From Mesorhizobium sp. B2-3-4 (GTDB taxonomy: Bacteria; Pseudomonadota; Alphaproteobacteria; Rhizobiales; Rhizobiaceae), in NCBI RefSeq assembly GCF_006442315.1, contig NZ_VFVY01000028.1:1-64000 (forward strand): 64,000 bases of DNA, given 5' to 3'. This document shows positions 17,879-25,649 of the stretch, piece after piece. The translations under genes were made by a program, and so were the position numbers. How positions within the stretch are numbered: the first letter of the stretch is position 1; each line of letters begins with the position of its first letter. Under the pieces are notes generated by a model. That model saw nothing but the letters and a program-made list of their open reading frames with translations, did no database searches and was not told where the DNA came from.

Positions 17879-18988
17879 ATGGATCGTCGTTCATTCATCC
17901 GCAGGGCCGGCGTCACCGGCGTCGGCGCCGCCGCGGCCGCCGCCACGCTTGCCGCGCCTGCCATCGCCCAGTCCAACCCCAAGGTGACATGGCGGCTGGC
18001 GTCGTCCTTCCCGAAGTCGCTCGACACCATCTATGGCGGCGCCGAAGTGTTCTCCAAGATGCTGTCGGAAGCCACGGACGGCAATTTCCAGATCCAGGTC
18101 TTTGCCGCCGGCGAGCTCGTTCCCGGCCTGCAGGCCGCCGACGCCACCACGGCCGGCACCGTCGAGGCCTGCCACACGGTGGCATATTACTACTGGGGCA
18201 AGGACCCGACCTGGGCGCTGGGTGCCGCGGTTCCCTTCTCGCTCAACGCGCGCGGCATGAATGCCTGGCATTACCACGGCGGCGGCATCGACCTGTTCAA
18301 CGAATTTCTCGCCACGCAAGGCCTGTTCGGCCTGCCGGGAGGCAACACCGGCGTGCAGATGGGTGGCTGGTTCCGCAAGGAAATCAATACGGTGGCCGAT
18401 CTCTCCGGCCTCAAGATGCGCATCGGCGGCTTTGCCGGCAAGGTGGTGCAGAAGCTCGGCGTCGTGCCGCAGCAGATCGCCGGCGGTGACATCTATCCGG
18501 CGCTGGAAAAGGGCACGATCGACGCCGCCGAATGGGTCGGCCCCTATGACGATGAGAAGTTGGGCTTCTACAAGGTCGCGCCCTATTACTACTATCCCGG
18601 CTGGTGGGAAGGCGGCCCGACCGTCCATCTGATGTTCAACAAGGCGAAATACGAAGAACTTTCGCCGACGTACAAATCGCTGTTGCGCACCGCTGCGCAG
18701 GCCGCCGACGCCGACATGCTGCAGAAATACGACTATGTGAACCCGCCCGCGGTGAAGCGGCTGGTGGCCGGCGGCGCCAAGCTGCGTCCGTTCAGCCAGG
18801 AGATCATGGCCGCCTGCTTCGAGAAGGCCAACGAGGTCTATACCGAAATGGAAGCCTCGAACGCGCCGTTCAAGAAGATCTGGGAATCGATCAAGGGCTT
18901 CCGCAAGGAGCACTATCTCTGGGCGCAGGTCGCCGAATACAACTACGACACCTTCATGATGGTCCAGCAGCGCAACGGCAAGCTGTAG
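17879..18988 (+). CDS. TRAP transporter substrate-binding protein, TakP-like
   Basis: A 369-residue periplasmic receptor. The N-terminus is a Tat signal (MDRRSFIRRAG, then an alanine-rich core ending near APAIAQ), consistent with folded export. The body matches the DctP family, in particular the branch containing 2-oxoacid binder TakP: WVGPYDDEKLGFYKVA and YYYYPGWWEGGP. Ribosome binding is strong (CGGAGG six bases before ATG 17879). A terminator follows at once, so the receptor is transcribed alone. The matching membrane subunits are encoded 1.7 kb away on the other strand (20734-23123). Substrate preference for a 2-oxoacid or related carboxylate is inferred from the branch. Confidence 0.9.
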   Translation: MDRRSFIRRAGVTGVGAAAAAATLAAPAIAQSNPKVTWRLASSFPKSLDTIYGGAEVFSKMLSEATDGNFQIQVFAAGELVPGLQAADATTAGTVEACHTVAYYYWGKDPTWALGAAVPFSLNARGMNAWHYHGGGIDLFNEFLATQGLFGLPGGNTGVQMGGWFRKEINTVADLSGLKMRIGGFAGKVVQKLGVVPQQIAGGDIYPALEKGTIDAAEWVGPYDDEKLGFYKVAPYYYYPGWWEGGPTVHLMFNKAKYEELSPTYKSLLRTAAQAADADMLQKYDYVNPPAVKRLVAGGAKLRPFSQEIMAACFEKANEVYTEMEASNAPFKKIWESIKGFRKEHYLWAQVAEYNYDTFMMVQQRNGKL

Positions 18989-19008
18989 GCTTCCCGTCCT
19001 TCATTTCG

Positions 19009-19046
19009 AAAGACCCCGGACGACGCTCGTCCGGGGTCTTTCTTTT
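19009..19046 (+). terminator. Rho-independent terminator after the TRAP receptor gene
   Basis: A 15-base perfect stem (AAAGACCCCGGACGA and its complement) around a three-base CGC loop, followed by CTTTT on the plus strand. It starts 20 bases after the stop of the TRAP receptor gene and overlaps the end of the convergent VOC gene. Confidence 0.92.
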
Positions 19047-19420
19047 CAGGCTCGTGAGGCACTGACTTCGATGAGAATCCTACCTGGGACAGAGCAGTAG
19101 AAGGTCGTCGTGTTGCCGCTGCCGCGCGTCAATTCCTGGACCTCGCCCGGCGCGAGGCCGGCCTCGGCAAGCTCGGTCCGCTTCCGGCGCACAAGCTCCG
19201 GATTGTCGACAAAGAAGCCGACGTGGAAACCGTCGGGATAGGTCGCGGTTTCTCCCTTGCCTGGGATCATAAGGTTGAGGACGAAGCCGTCGGCGCCGCG
19301 CAGCACGGCGAAGGCATCCTTGCCGCGCATGGCAAGGAGTTCGAAGCCGAAATGGCTGGTGAAGACGCCGGCAAGGGCGGCGACTTCCGATGTGACGAGA
19401 TTGGCGTGGTTCAGTTTCAT
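19046..19420 (-). CDS. VOC (glyoxalase/bleomycin resistance) family protein
   Basis: A 124-residue vicinal-oxygen-chelate protein. It begins MKLNHANLVTSEVAAL, where the histidine is the usual first metal ligand, and has the second-half strand DGFHVGFFVDNP and the final ILIEVSAS, where Glu is a probable ligand. This suggests a metal-dependent lyase, isomerase or dioxygenase, or a binding protein; the reaction is unknown. The frame is open upstream to 19504 but ATG 19420 starts at the domain boundary. The gene is alone on its strand, ending inside the hairpin that terminates the convergent TRAP receptor gene. Confidence 0.82.
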   Translation of the reverse strand: MKLNHANLVTSEVAALAGVFTSHFGFELLAMRGKDAFAVLRGADGFVLNLMIPGKGETATYPDGFHVGFFVDNPELVRRKRTELAEAGLAPGEVQELTRGSGNTTTFYCSVPGRILIEVSASRA

Positions 19421-19691
19421 GAGTCTCAATCCTGTCGCTGGTTGAAGGCGGACAGGCTTGGCTGTGGACCGTGAAGAGCGGCGAGGGCATGGACAACCGG
19501 ACATGACCCAGCCGGCCCACGGGCGTTCGCCTCGCTTGCCGGCCGCGGGTTCTCACGCACAACCATGCGGCGAACAGGCCCCCGTTCGAGAACGGGAGAG
19601 ACCGGACTACCGAACCGGCCATGTCTTTTTCGGCGCTGGCTGGATAGCCGATCGGCGGCGAGACGGCAAGCGGACCGCCGCAATCGGTGGC

Positions 19692-20720
19692 TCAGGCATG
19701 GCCCGGCACCACGAGCACCTTGACCTCGCCCGGAGCCGGTGGATTGGCGATCACGGCCGGCGCTTCCTCCAGCGCCACCTGCCGCGAAATCAGCCGGTCG
19801 ACCTCGATCGCGCCCGAGGCGATGAGCTCGGCCGCCCGGCCGTGGGTGTAGGGGTTGAGGAAGGAGCCAAGGACCTTCAATTCGCGGAACAGAAGATCGA
19901 AGGGCTCGAACTCTGCCTTCATGCCTTGCGGCGTCACGCCGACAATGACCACGGTGCCTCCGGCCCTGGCGATCCGCATCGACTGCTCGACGGTTTCCCG
20001 CACGCCGGCGCATTCGAAAACCACGTCCGCGCCGCCAGGCGCCAGTCCGGCCGGCGCGGCGATGGCGTCGATGACATTGGTGGCCGTGGGGTCGACCGTC
20101 ACTGTCGCGCCGAGCTCCCTGGCAAGGTCGCGTCGCGACGCCTGCCTGGTCGACAGGATGATGGTCGTGGCGCCCGCAAGCCTGGCCAATTGCACGGTGA
20201 GCAGGCCGATGACGCCGCCGCCGAGCACGACAACCGAACTGCCGGGCTTGATCCCCGCGAGGTCAACGCCGTGCAGGCAGCAGGCGAGCGGCTCGCAGAA
20301 CGCGCCATGTGTCGGTTTCAGGCTCGCCGGCAGGATGAACGCCTGTTTCTGCGGCATCACCACATAGTCGGCAAAGCCGCCGTCGCGGTGGATGCCGATG
20401 GCGGTGAGATTGCTGCACAGATTGACGCGGCCGGCATGGCAGTGGCTACAGCGCCCGCAGGCGATGTTGGGATCGCCGGTGACACGGTCGCCGATCGAGA
20501 AGCCGCAGACGCTGGAGCCGACGGCTTCGATAATGCCGGAGAATTCGTGTCCGGGCGTCACCGGCGGCTTGCAGGGGAATTCGCCGTGGAACAGATGGCG
20601 GTCGGTGCCGCAAACACCGCAAGCCTCTATCCGCACCAGGAGGTCGTCCGGCCCGGGAGAAGGTTTGGCGAGCTCGCGCAGGGCGATGCTGCCCACCGCT
20701 TCCAGCCGCACGGCTTTCAT
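19692..20720 (-). CDS. Zinc-dependent medium-chain alcohol/polyol dehydrogenase
   Basis: A 342-residue MDR-type dehydrogenase. Catalytic zinc ligands are Cys37 with His58-Glu59 (GHEF), and the structural zinc lobe has Cys88, Cys91, Cys94 and Cys102. The Rossmann motif is GGGVIGLL near residue 168. It resembles sorbitol, threonine and galactitol dehydrogenases. The gene starts 13 bases after the stop of the TRAP large membrane subunit, so it is the third gene of that operon, and its substrate is probably the imported compound or a product of it. The frame is open upstream to 20879 within the TRAP gene; ATG 20720 (MKAVRLEAV) is the clear start. Confidence 0.9.
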   Translation of the reverse strand: MKAVRLEAVGSIALRELAKPSPGPDDLLVRIEACGVCGTDRHLFHGEFPCKPPVTPGHEFSGIIEAVGSSVCGFSIGDRVTGDPNIACGRCSHCHAGRVNLCSNLTAIGIHRDGGFADYVVMPQKQAFILPASLKPTHGAFCEPLACCLHGVDLAGIKPGSSVVVLGGGVIGLLTVQLARLAGATTIILSTRQASRRDLARELGATVTVDPTATNVIDAIAAPAGLAPGGADVVFECAGVRETVEQSMRIARAGGTVVIVGVTPQGMKAEFEPFDLLFRELKVLGSFLNPYTHGRAAELIASGAIEVDRLISRQVALEEAPAVIANPPAPGEVKVLVVPGHA

Positions 20721-20733
20721 GGCGCGGCTCCCA

Positions 20734-22521
20734 TCAGTTGAAATTCGGTGGTTGCGACAGGTCCGGCGCGGGCGTCGCCGGCTTGGTCGGTGGCGCATCG
20801 CCGAAATTCGGCGGCTGCGACAGGTCGGGTGTTCCGGGCGCGGCCGGTACGGATGCGCCATTGGCGGGAGCTCCGCCATCGGGCGCGCCGAGCGGCGAGA
20901 GGCCGGGCACCTCGGGCACCTTGTAGTCGATGGTGCCTGGATCGACTGCCGTGCCCTTGTAGTGCATCACCATCTGCGGGAAGGCGATGGTGAGCCCGAT
21001 CATGATCACCTGGATGCAGACGAACGGCACCGCGCCCCAGTAGATCTGGCCGGTGGTGACCGGCGCGATCTGCTTGCCGGTGAGGCGGTCCAGATAGGGC
21101 ACGCGGGCGGCGACCGAACGCAGGTAGAACAGCGCGAAGCCGAAGGGCGGATGCATGAAGGAGGTCTGCATGTTGACGCCCAGAAGCACGCCGAACCAGA
21201 TCAGGTCGATGCCGAGCTTGTCGGCCGCCGGCGCCAGCAGCGGCACGATGATGAAGGCCAGCTCGAAGAAATCGAGGAAGAAGGCCAGCACGAAGACCAG
21301 GATGTTGACCCCGATCAGGAAGCCGACCTCGCCGCCCGGCAGCGAGGTCAGGAGATGCTCGACCCACAGATGGCCGTTGACGCCGTAAAAGGTCAGCGAG
21401 AAGACGCGCGCGCCGATCAGGATGAACAGCACGAAGGATGACAGCCTCGTCGTCGACGCCAGCGCCTGCTTGACCACGTCCATCGACAGCCGGCCCTTGA
21501 TCGCCGCCATCGCCAGGGCGCCGACCGCGCCCATGGCACCACCCTCGGTCGGCGTGGCGATGCCGAGGAAGATGGTGCCGAGCACCAGGAAGATCAGCGC
21601 CAGCGGCGGGATCAAAACGATGATCACCTGCTGTGCCAGCCGCGACATCATGTTGAAACTGAGCCGCTGGTCGGCGACCGCCACCAGATAGATCAGGAGC
21701 ACACCGACGCAGGCGCCAAGAATGTCGGCATTGTCGCCATGGGCTGGCTCGAGATAACGGTAGGCCGCGTATGAGACCGCGCCGGTCACGAGAAGCGCGA
21801 CCAGCAGCGACAGCACGCCATGGCCGAGCGTGCGGGCCTCCAGCGGCAGCGCCGGCATCGAATTCGGCCGGACGATCGACATGATCAGGATATAGAGCAT
21901 GTAGAGGCCGGTGAGCACGAGGCCGGGGATCAGCGCGCCGGCATACATGTCGCCGACCGACCGGCCAAGCTGGTCGGCAAGCACGATCAGCACCAGCGAG
22001 GGCGGGATGATCTGGGCGAGCGTGCCCGACGCGGCGATGACGCCCGACGCCAGCCGCCGGTCATAGCCGTAGCGCAGCATGATCGGCAGCGAGATCAGCC
22101 CCATGGCGATGACCGATGCCGCAACCACGCCGGTCGTGGCGGCGAGCAGCGCGCCGACGAAGATCACCGCGTAGGCGAGGCCGCCGCGAATGGGGCCGAA
22201 CAGCTGGCCGATCGTGTCGAGCAGGTCCTCTGCCATACCCGATCGTTCGAGCACGATGCCCATGAATGTGAAGAACGGGATCGCCAGCAGCGTGTCGTTG
22301 GACATCACCCGGCTGCCGTAGAAATTGTCCGGCAGGGCGTGCAGCAACGGCCAGGCAAGATTGATCGAGCCGCCTGAATAGGGCGAAACCAGCACGCCGA
22401 TGAAGAAGAACAGCAAGCCGTTGGCGGCGAGCGAAAAGGCGACGGGGTAGCCGATCAGCAGGAAGACGATCAGCGAGGCGAACATGATCGGCGCCATGTT
22501 CTGGGCGATGAATTCGATCAC
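20734..22521 (-). CDS. TRAP transporter large membrane subunit (DctM family), extended
   Basis: A 595-residue DctM-type permease, longer than the usual 430 residues. It has an extra central block with two more helices (about residues 235-290), as in the TakM/mannitol-type branch, and a proline-rich cytoplasmic or periplasmic tail of about 60 residues containing PDLSQPPNF twice. Core motifs include IGIVLERSGMAEDLL-like and PPFGFALFYLRSVA. The gene overlaps the small-subunit gene by four bases (ATGA) and is followed after 13 bases by a zinc dehydrogenase. It should work with the TakP-like receptor at 17879-18988 and the sodium gradient. The substrate is inferred to be a carboxylate. Confidence 0.9.
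   Translation of the reverse strand: MIEFIAQNMAPIMFASLIVFLLIGYPVAFSLAANGLLFFFIGVLVSPYSGGSINLAWPLLHALPDNFYGSRVMSNDTLLAIPFFTFMGIVLERSGMAEDLLDTIGQLFGPIRGGLAYAVIFVGALLAATTGVVAASVIAMGLISLPIMLRYGYDRRLASGVIAASGTLAQIIPPSLVLIVLADQLGRSVGDMYAGALIPGLVLTGLYMLYILIMSIVRPNSMPALPLEARTLGHGVLSLLVALLVTGAVSYAAYRYLEPAHGDNADILGACVGVLLIYLVAVADQRLSFNMMSRLAQQVIIVLIPPLALIFLVLGTIFLGIATPTEGGAMGAVGALAMAAIKGRLSMDVVKQALASTTRLSSFVLFILIGARVFSLTFYGVNGHLWVEHLLTSLPGGEVGFLIGVNILVFVLAFFLDFFELAFIIVPLLAPAADKLGIDLIWFGVLLGVNMQTSFMHPPFGFALFYLRSVAARVPYLDRLTGKQIAPVTTGQIYWGAVPFVCIQVIMIGLTIAFPQMVMHYKGTAVDPGTIDYKVPEVPGLSPLGAPDGGAPANGASVPAAPGTPDLSQPPNFGDAPPTKPATPAPDLSQPPNFN
20740..20826. repeat. Coding direct repeat in the DctM tail
   Basis: Two 24-base copies (20740-20763 and 20803-20826) differ at two positions and encode the repeated peptide DLSQPPNF at the end of the TRAP large subunit. 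The tail between them is rich in Pro and Ala. The duplication is in frame, so it extends rather than disrupts the protein. Confidence 0.85.
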
Positions 22522-23123
22522 GGGCGCGCCTCCTGGGCGAGCGCCTTGGCATCGTCGGCGAGTGCCTTCGCCTCCAGCTCCGCTTGCTCATGCGCCGAGA
22601 TGAACGGGTTAGGATCATCCATGTCGCCGCGCATGATGGCGATCTTCTTGATGATTTCGGAGATTCCCTGCAGCGCCAACAGGAAGAAGCCGACCAGCAG
22701 GATGGCCTTGGCCGGCCAGATGATCAGCCCGCCGGCATTGGTGGACATTTCACCGCTGCGGAACGAGAGCGACACATAGGGAACGAAATAGATCACCATC
22801 AGCGTCACGAAGGGCATCAGGAAGAAGAGGTGGCCGAGAAGGTCGATCCAGTGCTGCACGCGGCGCGGGAACAGGCCGTAGACGATGTCGATGCGGATGT
22901 GCTCGTTCTGCTTCAGCGTGTAGGCGGCGGCCAGCATGAAGGCGGCGCCGAACAGGTACCACTGTAATTCCAGCCATGCGTTGGAGGATGTGTCGAACAC
23001 CTTGCGGATCACGGCATTGCCTGCGCTCACCAGGATCGCCAGCAGGATCAGCCAGGAGATCCATCTGCCGATGAATTCGTTCATACGGTCGATCGTTCTG
23101 GAGAGAGCGAGAAGCCCTGCCAT
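22518..23123 (-). CDS. TRAP transporter small membrane subunit (DctQ family)
   Basis: A 201-residue, four-helix DctQ protein: helices near residues 21-40, 55-72, 93-115 and 138-160, with the conserved piece LELQWYLFGAAFMLAAAYTL. The tail is an Ala/Glu-rich amphipathic stretch (HEQAELEAKALADDAKALAQ) that may be a short coiled coil. ATG 23123 has a strong AGGGAGGA upstream and is certain over longer frames reaching 23273. It is the first gene of the operon DctQ-DctM-dehydrogenase. The receptor gene is separate on the other strand. Confidence 0.92.
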   Translation of the reverse strand: MAGLLALSRTIDRMNEFIGRWISWLILLAILVSAGNAVIRKVFDTSSNAWLELQWYLFGAAFMLAAAYTLKQNEHIRIDIVYGLFPRRVQHWIDLLGHLFFLMPFVTLMVIYFVPYVSLSFRSGEMSTNAGGLIIWPAKAILLVGFFLLALQGISEIIKKIAIMRGDMDDPNPFISAHEQAELEAKALADDAKALAQEARP

Positions 23124-23306
23124 GCATTCCTCCCTGGTGCCGGCGGCGCGCCCGATCCCCCCTCGTGTTGCGCTGCCTGGTCCAACGGTATGCAGTGCGT
23201 GGTCCGGTTGGTCAACACGAGCAGGGCCCGTGCGATCCGCCGGTCGGCAAGGGACCGTGGAAAACCGCGGCATGACGAGGCGTCATGCAACCAAAGTCTG
23301 ATGGCG

Positions 23307-24212
23307 TCAGGCGATCTTGGTCTGGTCGCGGCCGGCGCCGATCAGGATCAGCATGGCGACAAGGAACAGGTACATCCACCCGTCGCGCCATTCGATCGGA
23401 AAATAGCCGGCCCATAGCGATTCGGCCATGCCGAAGGCAGCCGCGCCCAGTGCCGCGCGTGATGGCGACAGATAGCCGCCGACCGAGGTCACGAACAGGA
23501 TTTTCAGCCCGTAGACAAGGCCGGAACCAAAGCTGACATTGCCGTAGTAGAGGCTGGCCATGACACCGGCCAGCGCGGCGCACAGGCCGCCTAGAAGCAC
23601 GGCACGCCGGAACACCTTGCGCACGTCGACGCCGCACAGGGCTGCTGCCCGGGGGTCGTCGGAGACGGCGCGCCAGCACCGGCCGAAATTCGAGCGGGCG
23701 AAGGCCCAGGTGGCGAGCGCGACCGCCGCCAGGACCACCGCGCAGTCGAGCAGCTGGATGAGGGTCAGCGTCGCCTTGAAGCCGGCGGCCTCGGCGAAAA
23801 CGATCGGCTCGGCCAGCATTGGCGGCAGCCACAGATCATGCGTGTCGGCGGCGATGCGGCTCGCTTCCGACAGGACGAGCAGGATGCCGAGCGTCGTCAC
23901 CACGATGGCGTTGGGCGTACGGTCGGCCAACGGCTCGAAGACGCTGCGCGACAGGACATGGCTGATAAGCGCCGCGTAGAGCAAGGCCGCGACGACACCG
24001 AGCGCCACCGAGGCCAGCAGCGTCAGCCACAGCGCCTGGTAGCCGAAGGCGACAGTCAGGATCATCGTCTGGCCGCAGAAGGCGAACAGCGCGCCATAGG
24101 CAAGGTTGGTGCGGTGAAGGATACCGTTGGTCAGCACGTAGCCGAAGGCAAGTAGCGCGTAGAGCGCGCCTGAATGCAGCCCGTTCAGCACCTGCTGGAA
24201 GAAATAGAGCAT
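23307..24212 (-). CDS. Orphan LivH-type branched-chain amino acid ABC permease
   Basis: A 301-residue inner-membrane permease of the LivH family with about eight helices. The start MLYFFQQVLNGLHSGALYAL is typical, and the cytoplasmic coupling loop RAVSDDPRAAALCGVD is intact. No LivM, LivF, LivG or binding-protein gene is adjacent, so it would need partners encoded elsewhere or be a relic. The frame opens at 24332 and ATG 24308 is another possible start, giving a 32-residue N-terminal extension; ATG 24212 matches the family. It is divergent from a CGNR zinc-finger regulator, which may control it. Confidence 0.85.
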   Translation of the reverse strand: MLYFFQQVLNGLHSGALYALLAFGYVLTNGILHRTNLAYGALFAFCGQTMILTVAFGYQALWLTLLASVALGVVAALLYAALISHVLSRSVFEPLADRTPNAIVVTTLGILLVLSEASRIAADTHDLWLPPMLAEPIVFAEAAGFKATLTLIQLLDCAVVLAAVALATWAFARSNFGRCWRAVSDDPRAAALCGVDVRKVFRRAVLLGGLCAALAGVMASLYYGNVSFGSGLVYGLKILFVTSVGGYLSPSRAALGAAAFGMAESLWAGYFPIEWRDGWMYLFLVAMLILIGAGRDQTKIA

Positions 24213-24313
24213 GCTCAACAACACCAGAAGCGTGCCGCCCAAGCGCGGAGCGGGTGGCGGAACGCCCGAGACAGAGACGACGATACCGTGCGCATCGGAG
24301 GTTTGCATCTCCG

Positions 24314-24349
24314 AATCTAACTTGTCAAACACGATTTATCGGTTAGATT
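24314..24349. promoter_or_regulatory. Inverted repeat in divergent promoter, candidate operator
   Basis: Perfect eight-base arms AATCTAAC (24314-24321) and GTTAGATT (24342-24349) are separated by 20 bases, so their centres lie 28 bases apart. They sit just before the CGNR regulator ATG (24358) and in front of the divergent permease gene. A regulator dimer binding both arms is possible; this is an inference from symmetry and position. Confidence 0.4.
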
Positions 24350-24357
24350 TCCGGGAA

Positions 24358-24966
24358 ATGACGGTTGCCTGGACCCCACACCGCTTTACCGGCGGCCTGC
24401 TCGCACTCGACACGGCCAACACCGTCGTGTTGCGCGGCGATCCTCAACGCATGTTCGACCGCTTCGCCGATCCGGCCGAGATCGGCCGCTTCGCCGAGGC
24501 GGCCAGCGGCTATCGCGCCGCCGAGCTTGGCGGCAGGGAGCTGGTGGCGTCCTCGCCGGCGGCTATCGCGCCCGTCGTGCTGTCGATCCGCGAAGCGACC
24601 GACCGGCTGTTTCGCGGCGCGGTCTCGAACGGCGCGCTGGCAACCGCCGATCTGCCTGAGTTCCTGCGGGCCTGCGCCGACGGCCTGGCCGGCGGCGCGA
24701 CCGAGATAGGTATCACGGAGCGGCCGTTCGGGGATCCGGCGACGCCGATCGCCTTCGAGGCGGCGCTGGCGGTTTCGGCGCTGTCCTTGTTGCGCGACGA
24801 CACGGTCGCCAGGCTGAGAATCTGTCCCAACTGCACCTGGCTGTTCGTCGACAGAAGCCGCAATTCCAGCCGCCTTTGGTGCGACATGGCGGTCTGTGGC
24901 AACCGGCAGAAGGCAAGCCGTCACTATCGCCGCCGCAAGGCGACCAATGAGGTCAGAAATGCCTAG
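24358..24966 (+). CDS. ABATE/CGNR zinc-finger protein, probable transcription regulator
   Basis: A 202-residue protein with an N-terminal ABATE domain (putative stress sensor, begins TPHRFTGGLLALDTANTVV) and a C-terminal CGNR zinc finger: CPNC near residue 160, then WCDMAVCGNRQKASRHYRRR. The finger is thought to bind DNA. ATG 24358 is chosen; earlier in-frame codons overlap the divergent gene. The last eight bases overlap the lipoprotein gene, so these two are co-transcribed. An inverted repeat immediately upstream could be its own operator. Confidence 0.87.
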   Translation: MTVAWTPHRFTGGLLALDTANTVVLRGDPQRMFDRFADPAEIGRFAEAASGYRAAELGGRELVASSPAAIAPVVLSIREATDRLFRGAVSNGALATADLPEFLRACADGLAGGATEIGITERPFGDPATPIAFEAALAVSALSLLRDDTVARLRICPNCTWLFVDRSRNSSRLWCDMAVCGNRQKASRHYRRRKATNEVRNA

Positions 24967-25492
24967 AAATCTCCTCCGTTCGATCGTCCTTGGCGCGGCG
25001 CTGGTCGCGTCGATCGCGCTTGGCGCCTGCCGCGATACCGGCGGCGCAGGCAAGCTGTTCGAGGTCTCGGGCAAGATATTCGTTTTCAACTATCGCCTTG
25101 CCCGGGCGACCTATGTCGTGACGCTGCGCCCGTTGCGGCCGATGGGAGACGGCCAGGTGGCGGTCGCCAGCTTCCAGAATCCTGCCGGCGGCGCCCCCTT
25201 GGTGGTCGAGCAGAAGATCTGGCCCAAGCTCGACAAGGTGAGCCTGGAGAGCCCGGCGCTGACCTGTATCGTCAAGAACAAGCCCTATGCGATCGCCATC
25301 GATATCAAGGACGCCGACGGTGCCGTGCTGCAGACCATCGACACCACGCTGATGTCGACGGAAGATCAGTCGATCCTGCCCGACCGGCCGCTGGTCATCG
25401 ACCAGCTCTACACCGCCAACCCCGACCTCGCCGGCCATCCCGACGGCAAGCTGCCGGGCGAACCGAAGCCGGACTGTTCGAAGGCCGGCTGA
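24959..25492 (+). CDS. Lipoprotein with possible YbaY-like fold
   Basis: A 177-residue protein starting with a lipoprotein signal; the lipobox is ALGAC, making Cys21 the lipidated residue. The mature part has Y-V-V-T-L-R and PYAIAIDIKDADGAVLQTID strands of a beta-rich fold that resembles YbaY-type putative lipoproteins, but I cannot assign a family with confidence. The ATG at 24959 lies inside the CGNR gene (eight-base overlap), so the two are co-transcribed. The C-terminus is rich in Pro, Gly and charged residues and ends after a single Cys (KPDCSKAG). Confidence 0.75.
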   Translation: MPRNLLRSIVLGAALVASIALGACRDTGGAGKLFEVSGKIFVFNYRLARATYVVTLRPLRPMGDGQVAVASFQNPAGGAPLVVEQKIWPKLDKVSLESPALTCIVKNKPYAIAIDIKDADGAVLQTIDTTLMSTEDQSILPDRPLVIDQLYTANPDLAGHPDGKLPGEPKPDCSKAG

Positions 25493-25649
25493 CGACTTTC
25501 CGGCAACATCCCGATTCCACTGGAATTTTCCTGCGCCGCCGGGGCATGGAAACGCGCTTTGATGCGCATTTCCGTGTCCGCCGGACCGTTTGTTGCGCGT
25601 TGGCTGGTCCCTGCGATTTTGTTTGACCTGCCTTGCAAGGGGAGAAAGG

